This document shows, piece after piece, positions 1 through 9,336 of a stretch of DNA of 64,000 nt. The stretch spans positions 124,001 through 188,000 of the forward strand of contig JAPQWV010000409.1 in assembly GCA_027422505.1 (NCBI GenBank). The letters run 5' to 3'. A model generated the notes under the pieces. The model saw only the letters and a list, made by a program, of their open reading frames with translations, was not told where the DNA came from and ran no database searches. This DNA is from Craterostigma plantagineum (lineage: Eukaryota; Streptophyta; Magnoliopsida; Lamiales; Linderniaceae). Made by a program: the position numbers and the translations under genes. The first letter of the stretch is position 1, and each line of letters begins with the position of its first letter.

Positions 1-2898
1 AATGCTTCGTTTGTTGCATGGACAACGACGCCTTGGACACTCCCTAGTAACCTCGCACTTTGTGTCAATGCCAATTTAGTATATCTGAAGGTCCGAAATA
101 AGTTCAATGGGAAAGTTTATATTGTTGCTGAATCAAGATTGGCCGAGCTTCCCATTGAGAAGGCCAAGAAAGGCGTCCCAGATGGTGTTATCGCTGATTC
201 CCAAAACTCAAACTCGAAGGCCAAGGCTTCTGGCGGTAAAGCCAAAAGCGTGGATACTTACGAAATCTTGGATAAGTTCTCTGGCGCTTCGCTAGTGGGG
301 AAAAATTATGTCCCTTTATTCGATTACTTTAGCGAGTTCTCAGATGTTGCTTTTAGAGTGGTTGCGGACAACTACGTAACCGATGACAGTGGTTCTGGCA
401 TAGTTCACTGTGCTCCAGCCTTTGGTGAAGACGATTACCGTGTTTGTCTTGAGAATGGCATAATCAACAAAGGGGAGAACTTAATTGTTGCTGTGGACGA
501 TGATGGTTGTTTCACTGAGAAAATCGTCGATTTTAGCAAGCGGTACGTTAAGGATGCTGACAAAGATATTATCCAATCGGTGAAAGACAAAGGCAGGCTC
601 GTAAAATCTGGGAGCTTTACTCATAGCTATCCCTTCTGTTGGCGATCTGATACTCCCCTCATCTACAGAGCAGTGCCTAGCTGGTTTGTAGCCGTTGAGA
701 AGATCAAAGAACAGATATTAGAATGCAATAAACAGACCTATTGGGTCCCCGACTTTGTCAAAGAAAGGCGTTTCCACAATTGGTTGGAGAACGCCAGAGA
801 TTGGGCTGTTAGTCGTAGCAGATTTTGGGGCACTCCACTCCCTTTATGGATAAGCGATGATGGAGAGGAGATTGTGGTCATGGATTCTATTGAGAAGCTC
901 GAAAAGCTATCTGGGGAAAAAATCGCAGACTTGCATCGTCACAAAATCGACCACATCACAATCCCTTCGAGCCGTGGACCTGAACATGGTGTTCTTCGGC
1001 GCGTGGAGGACGTTTTCGACTGCTGGTTTGAGAGTGGTTCGATGCCTTATGCGTATATTCACTACCCTTTTGAGAATGTAGAGCTTTTTGAGAACAATTT
1101 CCCCGGGCATTTTGTGGCTGAAGGACTTGACCAGACTCGAGGATGGTTCTACACTCTCATGGTTTTGTCCACCGCTCTCTTTGGGAAACCTGCTTTTAGA
1201 AACCTGATATGCAATGGGCTCGTTCTTGCCGAGGATGGTAAGAAGATGAGTAAGAGGCTCAAGAACTATCCTCCACCTTCAGAAGTGATCGATGACTACG
1301 GAGCAGATGCATTGCGACTCTACATCATTAACTCGCCCGTCGTTCGCGCCGAACCTCTGCGTTTCAAGAAGGATGGGGTGTATGGAGTGGTGAAGGACGT
1401 TTTCTTGCCGTGGTACAATGCTTATAGGTTCCTTGTCCAAAATGCAAAGAGGCTTGAAATTGAGGGAAACGTTCCATTTACGCCGATTGAGGTACAAATG
1501 CTTCAGACATCCTCGAACGTCCTAGACCAGTGGATCAACTCAGCGACTCAGAGCTTGGTCCATTTCGTTCGCCAAGAAATGGATGCCTATAGGCTCTACA
1601 CTGTTGTTCCTTATCTGCTGAAGTTCTTGGACAATCTGACTAACATATACGTACGTTTCAACCGTAAGAGGCTGAAGGGTCGTACTGGGGAAGAAGATTG
1701 CAGAATCGCGCTCTCCACACTGTACTACGTGCTTCTCAGCGCGTGTAAATCCATGGCTCCGTTCACTCCTTTCTTCACCGAAGTCCTCTATCAGAATCTG
1801 AGGAAAGCCATCCCAAAAGCTGAAGAGAGCATTCACTACTGCAAATTCCCTGAAGTGCAAGGAAAGAGAGGAGAGCGAATCGAAGAGAGCGTTGATCGTA
1901 TGATGACCATCATAGACCTTGCGCGCAATATCCGCGAGCGTCACAACAAAACCTTGAAAACCCCTCTTAAGGAGATGATCATTGTTCACCCCGATACTCA
2001 ATTTCTCGAGGATATTGCTGGGAAATTGAAAGAGTACGTCCTCGAAGAACTCAACGTGAAGTCATTGGTTCCATGCAGCGATACTCTGATGTACGCAACT
2101 TTACGCGCGGAGCCCGACTTCAGCGCCTTAGGGAAAAGGCTAGGCGGGTCGATGGTAAGAGTAACTAAAGACGTGAAGGGAATGTCCACAGAAAATATAT
2201 TGGCTTTTGAGAGAGAAGGAGAGGTCACCATTGCCAATAACGTTCTGAAGCTGAGCGACATCAAAATTACTCGGGAATTTAAGCCTCCAAGCAACGTCAA
2301 CGCTGAAGATATCGATGCTAAAGGGGATGGAGATGTATTGGTGATATTAGATCTTCGTTCAGACGATTCGCTGCTCGAAGCTGGCGTTGCAAGGGAGATT
2401 GTGAACAGAATTCAGAAACTGAGGAAGAAAGCTGGGCTCGAGCCCACTGATACGGTCGAAGTCTTCTTCAACTCATTAGACGAAGAAAAAGCCCAACTCG
2501 ACGAAATCGTACAGTCACAAGAATCTTACATCAGAGAATCGATTGGATCGCCATTACTTCCCAGTGCTATAATGCCTAAATATGCAGTGGTCCTTGCTGA
2601 AGAGAGTTTCCATGGCATTTCGAACCATTCATTCACCATTGTTTTAGCTAGGCCTTCTTTGGTCTTTGATTCGAATGCACTTTTAGCTCTGTATAGCGGA
2701 GACTCAGACAAGAAAAATGCTCGTGGCCTGGAGACTTATCTGCTTTCGAGGGATTCGACTAGTTTGAAGGCCGAGTTTCAGCGAGGTAAGGGCAAAATCG
2801 AGGTGAGTTGCATCGAAAATCAGCCTAAGGTGGAAGTTTTGCTGGGCAAACATTTGTTCTTTACTGTTGGTGATTCTTTCTTGAGCACAAGGAGTTGA
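1..2898 (+). CDS. Isoleucine--tRNA ligase, cytosolic (3' part)
   Basis: Attaches isoleucine to tRNA-Ile in the cytosol for translation. The frame is open from base 1 with no start, so the gene begins upstream; 965 residues are visible of roughly 1,180 usual for eukaryotic cytosolic IleRS. The first residues read NASFVAWTTTPWTLPSN, the conserved start of the CP1 editing domain. Further on come the class I catalytic core with GLDQTRGWFYTL and KKMSKRLKNYP (eukaryotic form of the KMSKS loop, around 1240-1270), then the helical anticodon-binding domain and the C-terminal extension. The HIGH motif lies outside the window. No intron interrupts this part. The reading frame has many TTG/CTG codons but no preferred internal start. 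Family assignment is firm. Confidence 0.97.
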   Translation, partial: NASFVAWTTTPWTLPSNLALCVNANLVYLKVRNKFNGKVYIVAESRLAELPIEKAKKGVPDGVIADSQNSNSKAKASGGKAKSVDTYEILDKFSGASLVGKNYVPLFDYFSEFSDVAFRVVADNYVTDDSGSGIVHCAPAFGEDDYRVCLENGIINKGENLIVAVDDDGCFTEKIVDFSKRYVKDADKDIIQSVKDKGRLVKSGSFTHSYPFCWRSDTPLIYRAVPSWFVAVEKIKEQILECNKQTYWVPDFVKERRFHNWLENARDWAVSRSRFWGTPLPLWISDDGEEIVVMDSIEKLEKLSGEKIADLHRHKIDHITIPSSRGPEHGVLRRVEDVFDCWFESGSMPYAYIHYPFENVELFENNFPGHFVAEGLDQTRGWFYTLMVLSTALFGKPAFRNLICNGLVLAEDGKKMSKRLKNYPPPSEVIDDYGADALRLYIINSPVVRAEPLRFKKDGVYGVVKDVFLPWYNAYRFLVQNAKRLEIEGNVPFTPIEVQMLQTSSNVLDQWINSATQSLVHFVRQEMDAYRLYTVVPYLLKFLDNLTNIYVRFNRKRLKGRTGEEDCRIALSTLYYVLLSACKSMAPFTPFFTEVLYQNLRKAIPKAEESIHYCKFPEVQGKRGERIEESVDRMMTIIDLARNIRERHNKTLKTPLKEMIIVHPDTQFLEDIAGKLKEYVLEELNVKSLVPCSDTLMYATLRAEPDFSALGKRLGGSMVRVTKDVKGMSTENILAFEREGEVTIANNVLKLSDIKITREFKPPSNVNAEDIDAKGDGDVLVILDLRSDDSLLEAGVAREIVNRIQKLRKKAGLEPTDTVEVFFNSLDEEKAQLDEIVQSQESYIRESIGSPLLPSAIMPKYAVVLAEESFHGISNHSFTIVLARPSLVFDSNALLALYSGDSDKKNARGLETYLLSRDSTSLKAEFQRGKGKIEVSCIENQPKVEVLLGKHLFFTVGDSFLSTRS

Positions 2899-2943
2899 AG
2901 TGTGCCTATGTTTTGATTGAAAACTTTGATGTTAATGTTTTCA

Positions 2944-3471
2944 TTTCCGGACCCGCCCCGAACCCGCCCCTAATGGGCCGGGTATTTTCAAAATAATCGG
3001 CTATGGGGCGGGTCGTGGATTTGAATTTTTCTACCCGGCCGGGTCCGGGGCGGGTCCCGGGTCTTGCCAAACCCGCCCCGAGACCCGACCCGGGACCCGC
3101 CCCGAAAATATTTATATATTATAATTTATTTCGTAATTAAGTTATATAGTGTTATTGTTAATATTATGAATAAAAAATCTGTTGGTCTAATGGTAGAAGT
3201 TTGGTATTACAAATGTGAAGTCGTGGGTTCGAGTCTCAAGCAATGCATTTCTCTATTTTTCTCTTTTAAAAATGAAAAAATAAAAAAAAAAAAGAAAAAA
3301 TAATATATCCGGGTCTGGCGGGTCAGACCCGGTTCGTTCGGGTCCAGTCCAGGGCGGGGCGGGTCCAGACCCGAGGCCGGGCGGGGCGGGTCTCGGGTCC
3401 GCTAATAAATATTCGGGTCGGGTCCCGGGTTCAGCCAAACCCGGCCCATACCCGACCCATTGCCATCCCTA
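2944..3471. mobile_element. GC-rich non-autonomous hAT-like element with tRNA-like core
   Basis: Two GC-rich arms of CCCGGGT/CGGGGCGGGT-type sequence (2944-3110 and 3308-3471) flank an AT-rich core. The right edge read on the minus strand starts TAGGGATGGCAATGGG, the terminal signature common in plant hAT-derived elements. The left edge lacks a matching terminus and no 8-bp duplication is visible, so that end is probably truncated or decayed. The core holds a tRNA-like box pair followed by an A-rich tract. It sits just behind the IleRS stop codon, so it may be part of that gene's 3' flank. Confidence 0.6.
3181..3301 (+). repeat. tRNA-derived SINE-like insert
   Basis: An A-box-like stretch (TGGTCTAATGGTAGAA, from about 3183) is followed about 40 bp later by a B-box-like stretch (GGGTTCGAGTCTC, about 3225-3237), then by an A-rich tail to about 3301. 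This is the RNA polymerase III promoter layout of a tRNA or a tRNA-derived SINE. The surrounding sequence does not fold into an intact cloverleaf with a paired acceptor stem that I can see, so a SINE head or tRNA relic is more likely than a working tRNA gene. Confidence 0.5.
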
Positions 3472-3900
3472 TTTGGCGCTGAAGTACTGTGTTTGGAAGA
3501 TTGTATACTCCCCAAGTTTGTTATAGAGATGATCAACATTTGTTTTTCATAGAAGGAATAAATATTCTGCTTCTGGGTCATAAAAGCAAAGGTTAATTAC
3601 GAGTCAGACCCTAATAATATTCTCAACTAGTGTTCAGGCTCCAATCAAATTTCATTAGGACCTGCTTTTCAAAAATCTTAGAGAAAAATACCCAAACTAC
3701 GCGATCATATTTACCCCTAACAGATGCAAAAATTACAAACTTTTGCCATCATCTTCTCCAACGAACGAGCTAATCTTCAAGCTCGATTTCCACCTATAAT
3801 CTCGATATTCGTGAGCAGACGAGGTCCGACCCTGACCCGTCGTCGTAGTAGAGCTCGAAGGAGGCCACAGGCGAGGCAACATGCTGTCGGAGCTTAACTT
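3472..3900. other. Gene-free flank of the repeat island
   Basis: No gene seen. The stretch 3590-3720 contains phrases such as AAATACCCAAACTACG and TTTACCCCTAAC that resemble the termini of plant long-TIR (Mutator-like) elements. It may be the left edge of the large repeat that follows. Confidence 0.3.
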
Positions 3901-5115
3901 AATTTTTTTGTCTTTCCAAATCACTTGGTGACGTATCACACATCTTCTAGTAAATAACAAATGGTCACACAAAAATACCACATCTTACATTAGAAATAAT
4001 GATCCATATATTGTTAATAACACAGTCTGTATACAACCCATAGATCGGGAGAAAAAGAACGAAATCATAAAACGATACTAAAAATAGATGAAAACTGCAT
4101 AAATCACGTCGTTATTGACTCAATAAGGTAAAATAGACCTCAATTTCTCATGGGTACCTCGAATTTATACCGATTAGTTGCAAGAAACGAATATTATATT
4201 TTCCCTAAATCGTGTAAAAAAGAAATACTTATAACATAAAAAAATAACAAATATCTTATGGTTAATAACTGATATTGACTTAGAAGTAACACGTCGCTGA
4301 AAGGTAATAACGCATTGTCTGTCGTAAATAACACATTACAACCAATGGATCGGGAGAAAAAGAACGAAAATCACCAACGACACTAAAAAACAGATGAAAA
4401 CTGCATAAATCACGTCGTTATTGGCTCAATAAGATAAAATAGACCTCAATTTCTCATGGGTACCTCGAATTTATACCGTTTAGTTGCAAGAAACGAATAT
4501 TATATTTTCCCTAAATCGTGTAAATAATAAATACTTATAACATAGCAAAAAATAACAAATGTCTAATGGTTAATAACAAATTTTGACTTAGAAGTAACAC
4601 GTCACTGAAAGGTAATAACAAATTGTTTGTCGAAAATAACACCAGTCTGTATACAAGTAATGGATCGAGGAATAAAACGAAAATCACAAACGACACTAAA
4701 AAACAAGATGAAAAGTGCATTAATCATGTCGTCATTGACTCAATAAGGTAAAATAGACCTCAATTTTTCATGGGTACCTCGAATTTATACCGATTAGTTG
4801 CAAGAAACGTATATTATATTTTCCCTAAATCGTGTAAAAAAGAAATACTTATAACATAACAAAAAATAACAAATGTCTTATGGTTAATAACAAATTTTGA
4901 CTTAGAAGTAACACGTCGCTGAAAGGTAATAACGCATTGTTTGTCGTAAATAACACTGTCTGTATACCAGTAATGAAACGAAAGGAATAAAACGAAAATC
5001 ACAAACAACACTAAAAACAGATGGAAAACTGCATAAATCTCATTGTTTGTGACTAAATAAAGTTTTCCCGTCCTCAATTTCAGATGGGTCTTACTAATAA
5101 AGACGAATTTTTTAT
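3900..5115. repeat. Tandem repeat, unit about 306-314 bp
   Basis: The marker GGGTACCTCGAATTTATACC recurs at 4152, 4458 and 4772, and a decayed fourth copy lies near 5084, giving spacings of 306, 314 and about 312 bp. The other unit landmarks (GGATCGGGAGAAAAAG, CGTGTAA next to TTTCCCTAAAT, AGTAACACGTCGCTGAAAGG) recur in the same order. Three copies are well preserved. Short AATAACA-type words recur inside each unit. No coding capacity is evident. Confidence 0.85.
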
Positions 5116-5544
5116 GTATCGAATGAATTCGTGCTTCCACCCCCAAATCAAAATTTCGTCCAGAAATCGATTCAATATCAACTTTAACGGCGAACAAGGT
5201 AAAAGCGATTGAATAAGATAAAATCGAATCAAACGAGTCTTAATATTAAAAGAGAAAATAAGTCGGTAACCATGAAATTGAGAAATTTTAGTTTTCTCTA
5301 AGACTAAAACGTTTTTTAAGTGAGTAACAGTTTACACAACAAATATAACACATATACATGTAAAAAAAAAACACTTCATTGAGAATATTCTACAAGGTTC
5401 TACCGTCAGAGAATTTAACAGAATTGTCAGAGCATATTTACAGGACTTTCTCAAAATTGTACCACATTAATTAAAAATAATAACACACGTTAGGTTAAAA
5501 AAAACAACTCGAACTCAATTAAAAACACACTGATCAATACTGAT

Positions 5545-6010
5545 ACCTCATAAGTGTTATTTAGTACGACGTCAATAATTCGATTAATTCGTACAAACAA
5601 TTATAAAATTACTTCTAATTATTGTACCAACAAACTCAATTACCAATATATTATTTTTCAACAAGTTCTCGGGTATTATATCAACAAGAAACCTTATTAT
5701 ACCAACGTCGTCATTTGGCATCGTACCAGCAAATGTTGAACAATTATTTTACAGTGATTATACTAACAACGAATCTAGTTGTATCAGTACCACCATTTAT
5801 CTTATCAACAAACACTATTTCCTGTTCTATTCGAAAAGTTTCCTAATATACTAGCAAAATTAGAAATTATACCAGTTGTTCAAACAATTATACCAATACA
5901 TGTGATTATCGTACCAACAAACTCAACTTTAATTGTCTTAAGTTAATCATACCAGCATCAATGTTTATTATACCAACAAATAATGTGATTATACCAACGA
6001 CTATGTAAGA
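5545..6010. repeat. Array of ATTATACCAAC-type short motifs (inverted arm)
   Basis: AT-rich DNA in which ATTATACCAAC and close variants (TATTATACCAACAAA, ATTATACCAGC) appear many times at irregular spacing. This is the reverse complement of the motif that fills 6440-8410, so the two blocks face each other as a loose, very large inverted repeat around a 6.02-6.42 kb spacer. No gene. Confidence 0.7.
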
Positions 6011-6439
6011 ACATAGAACACAAATGGTGATCCCAACCATGAAGCGATCAAATTTTGGGGCAGAGCACGTCTTACTTGTTACAATATACCTATAAAAAGA
6101 TAATAAACAAATTATTAGTTCGATCGAAAATATATATGAAATTATCTCAATGATTTATTATTTGATTCTTTATATGTTGAGCATTGCATTGCTCATGTTA
6201 GTGTGATCTCATACTCATCATCACATGAATATAAAAACATGCTACACATTCTATGATGGAAAAATCTAAATCGAGAGAGTTAAAACAACACATTTGAAAT
6301 ATGATAATACAGTGATGTGAGAATATGTGAGAATATTAGTTCCGTGTGTACCGAATACGCGACGTAGTCACAAGGTAATTGCTTAACGGTTACGTCTTGA
6401 TGATTCAACAAATGAGAATATAATATAATTGGTTTTCGT

Positions 6440-8420
6440 CACAAGGTATAATGTTGATAACATAATTTTATTGAGGTTTTCGTGGTACAATGAGTTGGTA
6501 TATCGGTATGATTTCTACCTATAATGGTAAAATTTTGTAATTCTTTTTCGATAATTAGTTGATTTGTTGGTGTAATGCTGATCTCTGTTAGTATAATTCC
6601 ACATATAATGTTTTTCAAGTATAATAGCTAAAGCTGTTGTTATAATATAAGCTTCTGTTAGTATAATTTTCAGAGGGATTGAAAAATCATAATGTAATAA
6701 ATTGGTTTGTTGGTGTAATATTACGCTCTACTGGTATAATTTTCAGAATATTTTTATGGTGAAATTTACGAGTTTGTTGGTATAATTATCGGACTTTGTG
6801 GTGTAATTTGTGCGTTTCAGATTTAACGATAAATTAAAATTATATTATTTACTGGTATAATGTTGATAACATGCGGTATAACTTTATTGAGGTTTTCGTG
6901 GTACAATGAGTTGGTATTTCGGTATGATTTCTACCTATAATGGTCAAATTCTGTATTTCTCTTTCGGTATAATTAGTTGATTTGTTGGTATAATGCTGAT
7001 CTCTGTTAGCATAATTCCAAATATAATATTTTAAGTATAATAGCGAAAGCTGTTGGTATAAAATAAGCCTCTGTTAGTATAATTGTCAGAAATGGGATTG
7101 AAAAATCATAATGTCATAAATTGGTTTGTTGGATTAGAGCCGTCAAATGGGCCCATGGCCCGCGGGCCGCCCCGCCCCGCCCCCCAAAAAGGGCGGGCTG
7201 GGCTGGGATATTTTAGGCCCGCGGGCCAGCGCAGTTGAAATAAATTATATATATATTTTATATCATATATTATGTTTAAATATATTAATTTAATAGTTAA
7301 TGATTCCTTAATTATACCATAATTAATAACATATGTATTTATAAATATATAATTAATACATTATTTATCCATAATTTATTATTAATTACCTTAATTAACT
7401 AAAACTAATTAATAAATTAAATTATAAAATGAAAATACAAAAAATAAATATTTTTTATATGCGGGCCTGGCCTGGCCCTGATTTTTTAGGCCCGCCAGGT
7501 GGCGGGCGCGGCCAACCCGGCCCGGCACGCCATTTTGACAGCTCTGGTTGGTATAATATTACGCTCTATTGGTATAATTTTTTCAAAATATTTTTATGGT
7601 GAAATTTTCGAGTTTTTGGTATAATTGTCGGTCTTTGTGGTGTAATTGCGCGTTTCAGATTAACGATAAATCAAAATTATATTATTTACAGGTATAATGT
7701 TGATAACATGTGGTATAATTTTATTGAGGTTTTCGTGGTATAATGAGTTGGTATTTCGGTATGATTTCTACCTAAAATGGTAAAATTCTATATTTTTTCT
7801 GTACAATTAGTTGATTTGTTAGTGTCATGCTGATCACATATAATATTTTTAAGTATAATAGCGTAAGCTGTTGGTATAATATAAGCTTCTGTTAGTATAA
7901 TTATCAGAAATTGAATTGAAAATCATAATGTAATAAATTGGTTTGTTGGTATAATATTACACTCTGCTGGTATAATTTTCAGAATATTTTTTATGGTGAA
8001 ATTTACGAGTTTGTTGGTATAATTGTCGGTCTTTGTGGTATAATTTGAGTATTTCAGATTTAACAATAAATTAAAATTAAATTATTTACTGGTATAATGT
8101 TTGTAATATGTGGTATAATTAACTATTTTTTAGGTATAATATTTTGAATATTATGTTGGTGAAATTTTGGATTCTGATGGTATAATTTTCGTCTTTGTTG
8201 GTGTAATGTGGAAAGATCAATTCGTATGATAAATTCTTTTCTTAGTATAATTTTGGCATCTATTGGTATAATACTATTAAATTTAACTGGATATGATAAT
8301 GTCCGTTATTGGTATAAAAACTATGTCTATAAGTATTATAGTGTATTTCTTTTGTGGTATAATAACATCTTTTTGGTAGAATACTCTGCGTCTTATGGTA
8401 TAATAATCTGAAAATTGTTT
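6440..8420. repeat. Array of GTTGGTATAAT motifs in ~410-bp higher-order repeat
   Basis: GTTGGTATAAT and variants occur dozens of times. They are ordered in a longer unit, tagged by GGTATAATGTTGATAACAT at about 6447, 6855 and 7691 and by a decayed version near 8090. Spacings are 408, 836 and about 400 bp. The 836-bp interval contains a 412-bp insertion (7135-7546), leaving 424 bp, so the true period is about 400-425 bp with four copies. TATAAT here is a repeat word, not evidence of promoters. No gene. Confidence 0.8.
7135..7546. mobile_element. hAT-like MITE, 412 bp, inserted in the tandem array
   Basis: The left end reads TAGAGCCGTCAAATGG and the right end, on the minus strand, CAGAGCTGTCAAAATGG, forming terminal inverted repeats. 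Flanks are GTTGGAT on the left and GTTGGTAT on the right, a near-perfect 8-bp target duplication as expected for hAT transposition. GC-rich GGGCCCGCGGGCC-type sub-ends surround an AT-rich middle with no ORF. Removing the element restores the GTTTGTTGGTATAATATT phrase present in the neighbouring repeat copies. Confidence 0.8.
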
Positions 8421-8519
8421 TGCAATTGTAAAGAAATGTTATTTCCGTCATTTCAATGTTTGGGGTATTAAACATGAAATTTTTCAAAGATGGGTACTGA
8501 TTAGGAATAAATTTATATA

Positions 8520-8750
8520 TAATACGTAATTACGAATTGAATTATAATATATATCTATATTTCCGGGGCGGGTTTCGGGCCGGGTCTCGGGGCGGGGTTT
8601 GCCAGACCCGGGACCCGCCCCGGACCCGGCCGGGTTTCTTCTTTTGAGACCCGGGACCCGCCCCGAGACCCGGATTATCGGGTAAAACCCTGTTATTTCG
8701 GGGCGGGTCCAAGGCGTGTCCGGGTCCGGGCCCGCCCATTGCCATCTCTA
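8520..8750. mobile_element. Half copy of the 2.9-kb GC-rich hAT-like element
   Basis: From GTAATTACGAA through the CGGGGCGGGT-rich stretch, this segment follows the reverse complement of 2944-3140 phrase by phrase. It ends at 8750 with a terminus that reads TAGAGATGGCAATGGGCG on the minus strand, again the hAT-type end. The second arm and a target duplication are not seen, so it is a partial copy or a shorter relative. Confidence 0.6.
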
Positions 8751-9336
8751 CCAAACACTCAAAGAGGTACACGTGATAAATGATAATGTTATTGAACTAT
8801 AATCTTGTATGTGTTTGTGGTGTGTCTGAAAGGTTCACATCAAGGCAACCTGTAGCATAGCACCTAAAGACATTATGTGAACAGCGTCATAAATTCTTTC
8901 TGTATTCTGTGTTTATTACGTGTACTTTTGAAAGCTGCATTTTATGAAAGTATATACTATTCCCAAAAGGAAAAGTCAGGTCTTTCAAAAAGCGAGGAAA
9001 AAACAACTAAGTGGCTTCCTTGGATCACGAATCCTCTCAATTAGGGTATAGAATACGGGAACTTGTAAATAAAACCAAAAATGATTCGATAAATAGTTCC
9101 GTTTCACACAGCAGCACAAATAGGCAACTAAACAAGTTACTTAGACTCTGCATCATACATAGTAAGATCTAACTCAACTCAATCCACTCCATCATATCAT
9201 ATCATCAAATAAAACCGACCCATGAATTCTTTCCCCCCAAACAAAATGAAGATGAATATATCTGCAAGGCTCTCTCAATCAAACTACATATATATATTTA
9301 TATATAATAATATATAATATATATTTGATCAATTAA
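8751..9336. other. Intergenic; NAC 3' flank
   Basis: No gene or repeat recognised. The part next to 9337 is probably the 3' untranslated region and terminator of the minus-strand NAC gene. Confidence 0.5.

Noticed and set aside
3181..3255. Functional tRNA gene
   Set aside because: A and B boxes are present but I see no paired acceptor stem or clear anticodon arm, and an A-rich tail follows; SINE-like relic fits better.
6440..8420. Many TATAAT words preceded by TTGGTA, like bacterial -10 boxes
   Set aside because: They are the repeat unit of a plant tandem array, without -35 spacing or downstream genes.
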